Assembly (NCBI GenBank): GCA_046594215.1
Contig: JBKJPX010000027.1
Location: forward strand, 7,184 to 71,183
Length of the DNA: 64,000 nt
Reading direction: 5' to 3'
Source of the DNA: Panacagrimonas sp046594215
GTDB taxonomy: Bacteria; Pseudomonadota; Gammaproteobacteria; Nevskiales; Nevskiaceae
Shown: piece after piece, positions 32,007-40,103 of the stretch
How the letters are laid out: the number at the start of each line of letters is the position of its first letter
How positions within the stretch are numbered: the stretch's first letter is position 1
Notes under the pieces: model-generated
Databases searched by the model: none
What the model saw: only the letters and a program-made list of their open reading frames with translations
Told to the model about the DNA's origin: nothing
Made by a program: the position numbers and the translations under genes

Positions 32007-33809
32007 TCACTTCTTGCGGTCCACACCGAGCACGGCCAGGAAGGCCTCCTGCGGAATCTCCACGGAGCCGACCTGTTTCATGCGCTTCTTGCCTTCCTTC
32101 TGCTTCTCCAGCAGCTTGCGCTTGCGGCTGACGTCTCCGCCGTAGCACTTTGCCGTCACGTCCTTGCGCAGCGCCTTGACCGTGCTGCGCGAGATGATCT
32201 TGGCGCCGATCGCGGCCTGGATCGCCACGTCGAACTGCTGGCGATGAATCACTTCCTGCATGCGCTCGCAGAGGTCGCGGCCGCGCGTGTAAGAGGTGTC
32301 GCGGTGCACGATGCTCGCCAGCGCGTCGACTTTTTCGCCGTTGACCAGCACGTCCAGTCTCACGAGGTCGGCCGTCTGGAAACGCGTGAACTCGTATTCG
32401 AAGCTGGCGTAGCCGCGCGACACACTCTTCAACCGGTCGAAGAAATCGAGAACCACCTCGGCCAGCGGCATTTCGACTTCGAGCTGCACCTGGGCGCCCA
32501 GGTAGCGCAGGTTCTTCTGGACCCCCCGCTTCTCCATGCACAGCTGCATGACCGGGCCGACGTACTCGTGCGGCATCAGTACGCGCGCGGTGATGATCGG
32601 CTCGCGCAGGTCCTGGAACTCGCTGCCGTCCGGCAGTTCGGCCGGATTGTCGATGCGGCGGACCTCGCCGTCGCTCGTCACGATCTCGTACACCACGCTG
32701 GGCGCGGTCGTGATCAGGTTGAGGTCGTACTCGCGCTCGAGACGCTCCTGCACGATCTCCATGTGCAGCATGCCGAGAAAGCCGATGCGGAAGCCGAAGC
32801 CCAGGGCAGTCGAATTCTCCGGCTCGTACTGCAGTGCAGAGTCGTTCAGGCGCAGCTTGGACAGCGAATCGCGAAAATCCTCGAAGTCCTCTGCGTCCAC
32901 TGGAAACAGCCCGGCGAAGACGCGCGGCTGGATCTTGCGGAAGCCCGGCAGCATCTCGGTGCAGGGGTTGATGCTCGTTGTCAGGGTGTCGCCCACCGGC
33001 GCACCGAAAATGTCCTTGATCCCGGCGATCAGAAACCCGACTTCGCCGGTTTCGAGCGCGTCCTTGAACACGCGCTTGGGCGTATGCACGCCGAGCATCG
33101 AGACCTCGTGATCCTTGCCGGTGGACATCACCTTGATCTTCTGGCCCTTCTGGATTCGCCCATTGATGACGCGCACCAGCGAGACCACGCCCAGGTAATT
33201 GTCGAACCAGGAGTCCACGATGAGCGCCTGCAGCTTGCCTCCAGGATTGCCCTTGGGCGGCGGCAGCCTCTGCACGACGGCCTCCAGGACCTCCTCCACA
33301 CCCAGGCCGGTCTTCGCCGAGATACGCAGCGCATCCGTCGCCTCGATGCCGATGACCTGCTCGATCTCCTCGGCCACGCGTTCAGGCTCGGCGTTCTGCA
33401 GATCGATCTTGTTGAGGATCGGCAGCACTTCCAGGTGCATGTCGAGCGCGGTGTAGCAGTTGGCCACCGACTGGGCTTCGACGCCCTGGCTGGCATCCAC
33501 CACCAGCAACGCGCCCTCGCAGGCCTGCAGCGAGCGGCTGACTTCGTAGCTGAAGTCGACGTGGCCCGGCGTGTCCATGAGGTTGAGCTGGTACACCTGC
33601 CCGTCGCGCGCCTTGTAGTCGAGCGAAACGGCCTGCGCCTTGATCGTGATGCCGCGTTCGCGCTCGATCGGATTGTTGTCGAGGACCTGCGCGGTCATTT
33701 CGCGTTCTTCCAGGCCGCCCGTGAGCTGGATGAAGCGATCCGCGAGCGTCGATTTACCGTGATCGATGTGCGCGATGATGCAGAAGTTGCGGATGTTCGC
33801 CAGATTCAT
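32007..33809 (-). CDS. lepA: Elongation factor 4 (LepA)
   Basis: This 600-residue translational GTPase assists ribosome function and biogenesis. The N-terminus NIRNFCIIAHIDHGKST holds G1; the later motifs DTPGHVDF and NKIDL are present, followed by EF-G-like domains II, III and V and the unique LepA C-terminal domain ending VLGVDRKK. Length is normal. It is upstream of lepB on the same strand. About 126 bases separate it from the lysine-rich small protein, leaving room for its own promoter. Confidence 0.98.
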   Translation of the reverse strand: MNLANIRNFCIIAHIDHGKSTLADRFIQLTGGLEEREMTAQVLDNNPIERERGITIKAQAVSLDYKARDGQVYQLNLMDTPGHVDFSYEVSRSLQACEGALLVVDASQGVEAQSVANCYTALDMHLEVLPILNKIDLQNAEPERVAEEIEQVIGIEATDALRISAKTGLGVEEVLEAVVQRLPPPKGNPGGKLQALIVDSWFDNYLGVVSLVRVINGRIQKGQKIKVMSTGKDHEVSMLGVHTPKRVFKDALETGEVGFLIAGIKDIFGAPVGDTLTTSINPCTEMLPGFRKIQPRVFAGLFPVDAEDFEDFRDSLSKLRLNDSALQYEPENSTALGFGFRIGFLGMLHMEIVQERLEREYDLNLITTAPSVVYEIVTSDGEVRRIDNPAELPDGSEFQDLREPIITARVLMPHEYVGPVMQLCMEKRGVQKNLRYLGAQVQLEVEMPLAEVVLDFFDRLKSVSRGYASFEYEFTRFQTADLVRLDVLVNGEKVDALASIVHRDTSYTRGRDLCERMQEVIHRQQFDVAIQAAIGAKIISRSTVKALRKDVTAKCYGGDVSRKRKLLEKQKEGKKRMKQVGSVEIPQEAFLAVLGVDRKK

Positions 33810-33935
33810 GGCGCAAGCTGAGGAAAGTTCAGGCGAAAAGGGCGCGGAGTATACCGGGTGCGACCTCCTCGCGGTCGCGTGCGCCTCCGGATCGATCGCC
33901 GCGACCGGTCAGGACCGGTCGCGGCGTCGGTCCCG

Positions 33936-34265
33936 TCAGCGTTTGCGACGGGCTGCACTCTTGACCGGCTTGCGTGCGACTTTCTTCACAGCCTTCTTGA
34001 CGGCCTTCTTCGCCGCGGGCCGCTTTTTCTTGGCGGCCGAACCACCCACCGCCCGCTCGAGCGCCGAAAGCCGCGCGTCGAGCGACTTGCGCAGAGCACT
34101 GATCAGGCGCAGCAGTTCCTTGCGCGAGGGCGCGGCACCGCTGCTGAGCTTGCTGCCGAGTTTCTTGAGCAACTGGTCCAGATCGTTCACGACGCCGCCG
34201 AAAACCGCACGCGCACGATCGGCGATCTCACCGGGCAAACCGTCCAGCTTCAGTTTCGCAGCCAT
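33936..34265 (-). CDS. Small protein with coiled-coil core and lysine/alanine-rich histone-like tail
   Basis: The 109-residue product has an amphipathic helical first part (about 1-75; GEIADRARAVFGGVVNDLDQLLKK is broken by SSGAAPSRKELLRLISAL). The basic tail contains KKAVKKAVKKVARKPVK, reminiscent of histone-H1-like proteins and of the C-terminal region of PhaF-type phasins. It may bind nucleic acid through the tail. I cannot assign a family with certainty. It lies between the glutaredoxin-like gene (about 90 bases upstream) and lepA. Confidence 0.65.
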   Translation of the reverse strand: MAAKLKLDGLPGEIADRARAVFGGVVNDLDQLLKKLGSKLSSGAAPSRKELLRLISALRKSLDARLSALERAVGGSAAKKKRPAAKKAVKKAVKKVARKPVKSAARRKR

Positions 34266-34352
34266 GCGTTGTCTCCTGTTCCGAGGCGCCCGGTTCGGAC
34301 GCAGGACCATGGTAGGTGCCAGCGGACACGGCCACAAATTGCCCAACCTCGA

Positions 34353-34628
34353 TCAGGTTTCGCGGCGGGCCGACTCGCGACGCCAATCTGCAAAGGCCTC
34401 CGCGTCGAACCGACCCTCGCAGACGATGTCGTTCCAGCGGTCGAGCAGCACCGGCACGCGCAAGCCGTAGCGCCGCTGCCAGTCCGGTCGCGAGTCCACG
34501 TCCGCGTGCTGAAGATCAACGCCGATGGCGTCTGGGTGCGCGCCCAGTTCCATGGCCATCTCCTCGCACAGGCCGCAGTCGGGCCGCGCGAGCAGCAGCA
34601 GGACGACTGCGTCAGTCTTCTGCGCCAT
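34353..34628 (-). CDS. Glutaredoxin-like (DUF836) thioredoxin-fold protein
   Basis: This 91-residue thioredoxin-fold protein has an active-site-like CxxC in ARPDCGLCEEM (Cys20 and Cys23 approximately), and the cis-proline region RYGLRVPVLLDRW. Small proteins of this group are usually annotated as glutaredoxin family; their redox partner is unknown. The start at 34628 lies 17 bases inside the 3' end of the adenylyl cyclase gene, so the two are translationally coupled. A longer frame upstream is not conserved. Confidence 0.8.
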   Translation of the reverse strand: MAQKTDAVVLLLLARPDCGLCEEMAMELGAHPDAIGVDLQHADVDSRPDWQRRYGLRVPVLLDRWNDIVCEGRFDAEAFADWRRESARRET

Positions 34629-35982
34629 CGTCCTCCCCAGGTTCCGGTCGCGCGAGTGCGAACAGGCGACGCGCGCCTTCAACGCCCTTGAGCCGGAAGT
34701 TGCCCCGGCGCGCGAACTCGAAATCACTGCCGGCGACAAGGTCGCGCAAGGTGCTGGTAACCCAGATCTCCTGCGCCCTGGCCTCGCCTGCCACGCGGGC
34801 GCCGATGTGCACGACCAGGCCACGCACGGCCTCGCCCGAGACTTCGCACTCTCCCGCGTGCAGGCCCGTGCGGATGCCGATGTTCATCGCCGCCGCTGCG
34901 TCGTGCAGCGCCTGGGCGCAGCGCAACGCGCTGGTCGGCGTATCGAACACCGCGAACAGCCCATCGCCGGCCGTGTCGACGACGCGACCACGGAAACGGT
35001 CGACACGCGTCTGCAGCATTTGCTGCACGCGCGCCACGAGGTCGCGCCAGGCGGCATCGCCGAGTTCCGACGCAAGCTTGGTGGAGCCCACGACATCGGT
35101 GAACAGCACCGTCAGCAGACGCCGGCCCGCGTCGGCGTGCTCGCGCGACCCGGTGATGAATTCCTCGATCGCGCCGAGCGCCTCGTCGGCCTGCTCGAAG
35201 GTGAAGAACAGGCTGGAGCCCGGGAGCTCGACACGGCGGCTGCCGACGATGTGCCGCTCGACGTAGCGCGCATGGCGGCCGCTCTGGAAGAACGGCACGC
35301 GCGGGCGGTGCAGCAGCAGGGTCGGACACAGCACCCGCGGCAGCAGCGCGCGTGAATCCAGGTTCAGGAACTCGCGGTAGTGGGCGGCGGCGCGTTGGGG
35401 CGTGGCCGAGGCGCGCTGGAACCGGGCGGCGAGACGACGGAAGGCCGCGTCGTCGGCGCGGCTGGGCACGGTGACCGCCACCAGCTTCTCGGTGCCCCAG
35501 TGCTCGCCGAGCAGTGCGCAAAGCTGCTCGATCGAGGCCTCGGGCTCGCCTTCAGGATAGTCGGGCGCCACCGAGAACCGCGCCGACGGATTGCCCAGGA
35601 TCAGCGAGCCGATGCGCGTCGAATGGTATGCCGCGAGGTGGAAGGCGACGGCGCAGGCGTCGCGTTCGGCCAGCAAGGTCACGCTCGTGGCATTGACCGC
35701 GTCGAGCACGCACACGAGGTCGTGCGCCCAGTGCTTCACGTCCGGCGCCTCTCCGCCCGGGAGGGGATCGGAGATTCCGGCGCCGCGCCGATCGAACAGG
35801 ATCACACGGCTGAAATTCGCGAGCCGGCGCAGGAAGCGCTCCATCTCGGGCAGATCCCAGATGAGGTCGATCTGCGTGAGCTGACCGCCGATGAACACGA
35901 GGTCGATCGGCCCCGAACCCAGCGTCTGATAGGCGATCTGCCCGCCCGCAACCTGGGCGTAGCGGGTCTGCGGCGGTTCCAC
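34612..35982 (-). CDS. Class III adenylyl/guanylyl cyclase with N-terminal alpha/beta-hydrolase-like domain
   Basis: The 456-residue protein has an alpha/beta-hydrolase-fold N-terminal domain (about 5-275; IAYQTLGSGPIDLVFIGG, ILFDRRGAGISD). At the nucleophile elbow, where GxSxG should occur, it reads LLAERDACAVAF (about 103-114), so the catalytic serine appears to be missing. It is followed by a class III cyclase domain (about 287-450) with the metal aspartates in VLFTDVVGSTKL (Asp296) and DTAGDGLFAVF (Asp340), and the conserved end RGNFRLKGV. I infer that the hydrolase part is a sensor or docking domain. No membrane helix is visible. It lies 6 bases after the HtrA stop, so it may be transcribed with the sigma-E operon. 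Confidence 0.88.
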   Translation of the reverse strand: MEPPQTRYAQVAGGQIAYQTLGSGPIDLVFIGGQLTQIDLIWDLPEMERFLRRLANFSRVILFDRRGAGISDPLPGGEAPDVKHWAHDLVCVLDAVNATSVTLLAERDACAVAFHLAAYHSTRIGSLILGNPSARFSVAPDYPEGEPEASIEQLCALLGEHWGTEKLVAVTVPSRADDAAFRRLAARFQRASATPQRAAAHYREFLNLDSRALLPRVLCPTLLLHRPRVPFFQSGRHARYVERHIVGSRRVELPGSSLFFTFEQADEALGAIEEFITGSREHADAGRRLLTVLFTDVVGSTKLASELGDAAWRDLVARVQQMLQTRVDRFRGRVVDTAGDGLFAVFDTPTSALRCAQALHDAAAAMNIGIRTGLHAGECEVSGEAVRGLVVHIGARVAGEARAQEIWVTSTLRDLVAGSDFEFARRGNFRLKGVEGARRLFALARPEPGEDDGAED

Positions 35983-35988
35983 CCCTCG

Positions 35989-37506
35989 TCAGCCGCCGGC
36001 GCCGGCGGCCGGCGGGGGGCCCGGCAGGTCGAGCGGGAAGAACGAAGGCGCACCGTCGCGGCTGACCAGCATCGGCACCGTGGTGCCCGGCGTCAGCCGG
36101 TTTACGACTTCGGCGAAGCGTTCGGGCGAGTCGACCTCCTGGCCCGCGATCGTGAGCACCACGTCACCGGCGCGAATGCCCGCTGTGAACGCGGGCCCTC
36201 CACTGGAGACCTGCTCGACACGTACGCCGCCCGAGAGCACCCGCAGGGCGCGACGCTGCGGGTCCGTCAGCGAACTCACGACCAGCCCCAGCGGCGCGTT
36301 GCCCGGCGGCTCGGCGATGCGCGGCGGCGGCGGTGCCTTCTTCTTGACGACTTCGGGATCCGGCTCGGTCTCGGACTCGTCCAGCGCCCCGATCTCCACC
36401 TTGAACTCGATCGGCTTGCCGTCGCGCACGACGTTCAGGGATACGATCTGGCCCGGATCGACGCTGCCCACCAGCGGCGGCAGGCTTCCCGAAGTCGGCA
36501 GCGGCTCGCCATTGAATGACAGGATCACGTCACCCGGCTTGATGCCGGTGACCTCGGCCGGGCTATCCGGCATCACGCGCGACACGAGCGCGCCCTCCGG
36601 CTTGTCCATGCCAAAGGACTGCGCGAGGTTTCGATCCACTTCCTGCACGACCACGCCCAGCCAGCCGCGAGTGACCTTGCCGGTGTCGCGCAGCTGACGC
36701 GCGACCTTGGCCGCCACGTCGATGGGAATGGAGAAACTGACGCCCTGGAAGCTGCCGGACTGCGAGTAGATCTGGGAATTGATGCCCACGACTTCGCCGT
36801 CGAGATTGAACAGCGGCCCGCCCGAGTTGCCCGGGTTGATGGCCACGTCGCTCTGGATGAAGGGCACGTACTGCTCGGACTGGAGGTTGCGGCCCTTGGC
36901 CGAGATGATGCCTGCCGTCACCGAGTAGTCGAACGTGAACGGCGAGCCGATGGCGAAGACCCACTGGCCGGGACGCAGCTTGCGCGTGTCGCCGATCTTG
37001 ACCGCCTTGAGTCCTTTTGCGTCGACCTTGAGCAGCGCAAGGTCCGTGGACTTGTCCGTGCCCACGATGCGCGCCGTGAACTGGCGACGATCCATCAGCC
37101 GCACGATCACTTCGCGCGCGCCCTGGACGACGTGGTAGTTGGTCAGGACGTAGCCTTCCTCCCACAGCACGAAGCCGGAGCCGAGCGGCTCGGCCTGGGG
37201 AATTTCGGATTCCTCCGGCTCGTCGGCGTCTTCCGGCGCATCGCTGCGCGGGGGCGCGTGGTCCTCGAGGAATTTGCGGAACCACTCCGGGTTCTGTTCG
37301 TCGCCGCTCTCGGGTGCGGCTCCGGGTTGGGCCGCCGCCACCTGCTCCGACGCCACGGTGCTGATGTTCACCACCGAGGGGCTGTTCTGCTCGACCAGGT
37401 CCGAGAAATCCGGGAGGCCGTGATTGTTGTTCTGCGAGCAGCCCGTGACGCCGGCGGCCAGCAGCAACGTCGTCAGTGCGAATGCGGACGTTCGCAAGGC
37501 TGGCAT
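35989..37506 (-). CDS. mucD: HtrA/MucD-type periplasmic serine protease, probable lipoprotein
   Basis: The 505-residue DegP-family protease has the triad His125 (TNYHVV), Asp155 (STDLALLKV) and Ser228 (NPGNSGGPL), followed by two PDZ domains (RGWLGVVVQEVD..., and LGLVVSSLTDPQRRAL...). The signal peptide ends in VTGC (Cys23), a plausible lipobox, so it may be membrane-anchored. An acidic insert (about 88-105) precedes the protease core. The start ATG at 37506 has GGAG 7 bases upstream, preferred to a TTG at 37512. It lies after rseB in the sigma-E operon, as mucD does in pseudomonads. The C-terminus is proline/glycine-rich. Confidence 0.92.
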   Translation of the reverse strand: MPALRTSAFALTTLLLAAGVTGCSQNNNHGLPDFSDLVEQNSPSVVNISTVASEQVAAAQPGAAPESGDEQNPEWFRKFLEDHAPPRSDAPEDADEPEESEIPQAEPLGSGFVLWEEGYVLTNYHVVQGAREVIVRLMDRRQFTARIVGTDKSTDLALLKVDAKGLKAVKIGDTRKLRPGQWVFAIGSPFTFDYSVTAGIISAKGRNLQSEQYVPFIQSDVAINPGNSGGPLFNLDGEVVGINSQIYSQSGSFQGVSFSIPIDVAAKVARQLRDTGKVTRGWLGVVVQEVDRNLAQSFGMDKPEGALVSRVMPDSPAEVTGIKPGDVILSFNGEPLPTSGSLPPLVGSVDPGQIVSLNVVRDGKPIEFKVEIGALDESETEPDPEVVKKKAPPPPRIAEPPGNAPLGLVVSSLTDPQRRALRVLSGGVRVEQVSSGGPAFTAGIRAGDVVLTIAGQEVDSPERFAEVVNRLTPGTTVPMLVSRDGAPSFFPLDLPGPPPAAGAGG

Positions 37507-37651
37507 CCACAACTCCGGGAAAGGTTCAAAGGGCGAAGCGCCCGACGGATTCTAGCCCGGCTTTCCGACGGGTCGTCGCAGGCCCGGACTGCGGGGCCTC
37601 GGTACGCGACGGTTCTCGTCGCTGCGGCCGCCAATGCGGCCGGATTCGCGA

Positions 37652-38689
37652 CTACGGTGCGGCGCCGACCGAAGCCAGCGGGGCGAAGGCCGTATCGATG
37701 CTGTCGCCGATCATCTGCACGGTGCGTCGCGGCGCTTCGCCCACGACGGTGATCTGGACCTGCCCGACCGAACGGCTGTATGCGTTGAGCGGGCCCATCT
37801 GGTCGATGCGCCGCTCGGACGCAGCCGTCGCGCTGGCGGGCGCGTGGCGCAGCACGCGGTAGACCGACACCGCACTCAGTCCGTCCGACAGCAGCAGGTG
37901 CTCACGCACCCCGGCGGGTGACGCGCGGATCTCGCGGCGCACGACGCGGAAACCCGGCGGGAGCTTCGAGAACTGGGAGGGCCCGATATCCGCGGTAGTT
38001 TCCTCGGCGACCGGCTCGCGCTCATGTGCCTGTGCGATGGCGTCGGCTGCCGCCGCGGTGGACTCCCGCGCCTGCGCGGCGGGCACGTCCGCGGCGAACG
38101 CGGATTCCGGGATGCTGGCGGGAAACCGCACCTCGGTGAAGAACATCTGCTCGAGCAGGCCGCCACCAGGCGCCACCAAGCTCAGCTTCAACGGCACGCC
38201 GCTCTCGCTGTCGGCCCACAGCTCGTACCCGTAGCGGAACTCGTCCCGCGGCGCGATCGCGATCCCGCGGCAGTTGCGGCCGGCGACGCGCGCCTTGCCC
38301 AGTTCCTTGAGTTCGTAGACGCCCGCGATCTGCTGCAGGCGCTCCTGAGACAGCGGCTTGAACAGGCTCTTCGGCGTTGCCGCGCGGTTCGCCGTCAGGC
38401 GCTGGTCCTTGGGCAGCAGGCAGGTGACCTTGTTGTTCTGCTTGAGGACTTCGCGCACCTCGCCCGTCATGGACTGCACGCGCTCGCGCTCCGAACCGTC
38501 CTCGAAACGGTGGGTGACCCGGAAGGTCTCGAGGATGTCGTCTCCGCGGTAGACCAGCACGCCTTCGTAGTTCGCGATCCGAGCGGCCTGGCTCATCTTG
38601 ATGAGCCAGTCGCCAGCTTCGTCGGCGGCCCGCGCTCCCGGAGCCAGCACCAGGCCGGCCGCAAGAACCGCGAGACAAGCGGTCTTCAA
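37652..38689 (-). CDS. rseB: Sigma-E factor regulatory protein RseB/MucB
   Basis: This 345-residue periplasmic protein senses mislocalised lipoproteins or LPS and protects the anti-sigma factor from proteolysis. It has a signal peptide (about 1-21), a LolA-like N-terminal MucB domain (YEGVLVYRGDDILETFRVTH, ELWADSESGVPLKLSLV) and a C-terminal domain (LPPGFRVVRREIRAS, LLLSDGLSAVSVYRV). The start is a TTG at 38689 overlapping the rseA stop (TTGA), a rare start that depends on coupling. A 7-bp hairpin lies shortly after its stop (37625-37642). Confidence 0.93.
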   Translation of the reverse strand: MKTACLAVLAAGLVLAPGARAADEAGDWLIKMSQAARIANYEGVLVYRGDDILETFRVTHRFEDGSERERVQSMTGEVREVLKQNNKVTCLLPKDQRLTANRAATPKSLFKPLSQERLQQIAGVYELKELGKARVAGRNCRGIAIAPRDEFRYGYELWADSESGVPLKLSLVAPGGGLLEQMFFTEVRFPASIPESAFAADVPAAQARESTAAAADAIAQAHEREPVAEETTADIGPSQFSKLPPGFRVVRREIRASPAGVREHLLLSDGLSAVSVYRVLRHAPASATAASERRIDQMGPLNAYSRSVGQVQITVVGEAPRRTVQMIGDSIDTAFAPLASVGAAP

Positions 38690-39294
38690 GGCTGGCTGTC
38701 CGTCTGCGACCGGGATTCGGAGTTGTGCGCGGCGAAGCGCGCGTACCGCAGCGTGCCGCCCACGCCTTCATCCGCGATGGCGTTGCTGTGATCGATCAGG
38801 TACTCGCGGAGCATCTGGGCATGGGCGTCGTCCGGAACGGTCGAGACCGTCCGGAGTTCCGGCGTCTGTGACCACGACGCCAGTGTCGCGGCCGGCACGT
38901 AGCCCGAAGCCAAGCCCGCACCCGCCGCCGTACCGTGCGGCCGAGGCTGGATGAACATCACCGCGGCGGCACCCACCGACGCGGCGGCGGCGAAACCGAT
39001 CGCCGGCTTCCACATCGAGGCGATCCGGCCACGGCGGCCCGCCTTGTGAACCGCAAGGTCCACGACTTTCGCGTCGGCAGCGGCCGGCGCGGCATCCAGG
39101 CGGCCCATCACATCCGCACAGATGCAGGGCTGCTGCCTGCCGATGCGGATGCCGGTGCTCGCTTCGCGCGCCAGGCACAGGCGGCTCCACTGCTGGCCCA
39201 CCTGGGGCGAACGATCCACTTCATCCAGCAGGCGATCCAACTCCGCGTCGGTACATTCGCCGTCGAGCAAGGCAGACAGGGAATCCTGAGGCAT
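38686..39294 (-). CDS. rseA: Anti-sigma-E factor RseA/MucA
   Basis: The 202-residue protein has the N-terminal sigma-binding domain (SLSALLDGECTDAELDRLLDEV), a middle membrane helix (about 103-122, AIGFAAAASVGAAAVMFI) and a periplasmic C-terminus where RseB binds and site-1 protease cuts. It sequesters RpoE. Two cysteines in RQQPCICADVM sit before the helix, an unusual but not unknown feature. The start at 39294 (MPQDSLSALL) is chosen; an ATG four codons upstream is possible. About 110 bases separate it from rpoE. Confidence 0.9.
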   Translation of the reverse strand: MPQDSLSALLDGECTDAELDRLLDEVDRSPQVGQQWSRLCLAREASTGIRIGRQQPCICADVMGRLDAAPAAADAKVVDLAVHKAGRRGRIASMWKPAIGFAAAASVGAAAVMFIQPRPHGTAAGAGLASGYVPAATLASWSQTPELRTVSTVPDDAHAQMLREYLIDHSNAIADEGVGGTLRYARFAAHNSESRSQTDSQP

Positions 39295-39366
39295 GGGAGA
39301 CACCATTCGTAGGTCAGTTCGCCGATTTGTCACCACGTACCCCAGCTAAACCGCAGCTTAACGGGA

Positions 39367-39373
39367 AAGTTCC
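39367..39373 (-). promoter_or_regulatory. Possible sigma-E type -35 element upstream of rseA
   Basis: On the minus strand GGAACTT, the classic RpoE -35 sequence, lies in the gap between rpoE and rseA. The region 16 bases downstream reads TTTAGC, which is a poor match to TCnnA, so the promoter call is weak. The -35 is also part of the small inverted repeat GGGAACTTTCCC. Confidence 0.25.
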
Positions 39374-39404
39374 CGACGTACGACGAAAGGAACGTTTTCA
39401 TCCG

Positions 39405-39992
39405 TCACTCGATGAGCGGTTTGAGCACCACATCGATCGCCTCGCGCGCCCGAAAGATACGCGAGCGCACGGTACCGATCGGGCAATTCATGACCTCGGC
39501 GATCTCCTCGTACGAAAGTCCTTCGAGTTCGCGCAGCGTGATGGCCTGGCGAAGGTCGGGTGGCAGCTTGGCGATCGTCTCGCTGACCTTCTGTTTGATT
39601 TCCTCCGACAGCAGCACCGCTTCCGGAGTGTCGACGTCGCTCATCTGCTCGGTGTGCCCGAACTGCTCGGCGTCGTCGACGTCGATGTCCTGGTTGCTCG
39701 GCCGCCGGCTGCGCGCCACCAGGTGGTTCTTCGCGGTGTTGATGCCGATGCGGTACAGCCAGGTGTAAAACGCGCTCTGGCCGCGGAATCCGTTCAGTGC
39801 GCGCCAGGCCTTGATGAAGGTTTCCTGGGCCACGTCGGGTGCGTCGGCGTCGCCCACGAGCCGTCCGACCAGCTGAATGATCTTGTACTGGTACTTGCGA
39901 ACGAGCAGTTCGAACGCGCGGCGGTCGCCCGCTTGCGCGCGTTCGACGAGTTGCTCGTCGATGCCGGGTGTGGCGGGTGGTTCTTCGCTCAT
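39405..39992 (-). CDS. rpoE: RNA polymerase sigma factor RpoE (AlgU type)
   Basis: This 195-residue ECF sigma factor has region 2 (FELLVRKYQYKIIQLVGRL, DVAQETFIKAWRALNGFRG, YTWLYRIGINTAKNHLV) and region 4 (LPPDLRQAITLRELEGLSY, EIAEVMNCPIGTVRSRIFRA). It directs the envelope-stress response. The start at 39992 (MSEEPPATPGIDEQLVERA) is chosen over a longer frame to 40046. It heads the operon with rseA, rseB and the HtrA protease and is divergent from nadB. Confidence 0.96.
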   Translation of the reverse strand: MSEEPPATPGIDEQLVERAQAGDRRAFELLVRKYQYKIIQLVGRLVGDADAPDVAQETFIKAWRALNGFRGQSAFYTWLYRIGINTAKNHLVARSRRPSNQDIDVDDAEQFGHTEQMSDVDTPEAVLLSEEIKQKVSETIAKLPPDLRQAITLRELEGLSYEEIAEVMNCPIGTVRSRIFRAREAIDVVLKPLIE

Positions 39993-40027
39993 CGACAGGG
40001 GGGTGGCGGAACGGCTTTCAGAATCCT

Positions 40028-40047
40028 GATGGCCCCGACGGGCCATC
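40028..40047. repeat. 8-bp inverted repeat between rpoE and nadB
   Basis: GATGGCCC pairs with GGGCCATC around a CGAC loop. It lies in the probable 5' leader of rpoE and upstream of nadB, where it could form an mRNA hairpin or a protein-binding site. Confidence 0.5.
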
Positions 40048-40065
40048 GCTCCCTCGTTCCGCGTT

Positions 40066-40071
40066 CATAAT
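40066..40071 (+). promoter_or_regulatory. Candidate -10 element for nadB
   Basis: CATAAT matches five of six consensus positions and lies 33 bases before the nadB ATG. The -35 region is weak. Confidence 0.35.
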
Positions 40072-40103
40072 CGCGCCAGTCTACCAAGCGGGGCTCTTCG
40101 GGG

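Noticed and set aside
37625..37642. Hairpin CGGCCGC/GCGGCCG after rseB as a terminator
   Set aside because: No T-tract follows on the minus strand, and mucD is expected to be co-transcribed. It may only stabilise or process the mRNA.
39367..39373. A complete sigma-E promoter before rseA
   Set aside because: Only the -35 half (GGAACTT) matches; the -10 position is poor, so it is listed only as a weak element. No good autoregulatory promoter was found upstream of rpoE either.
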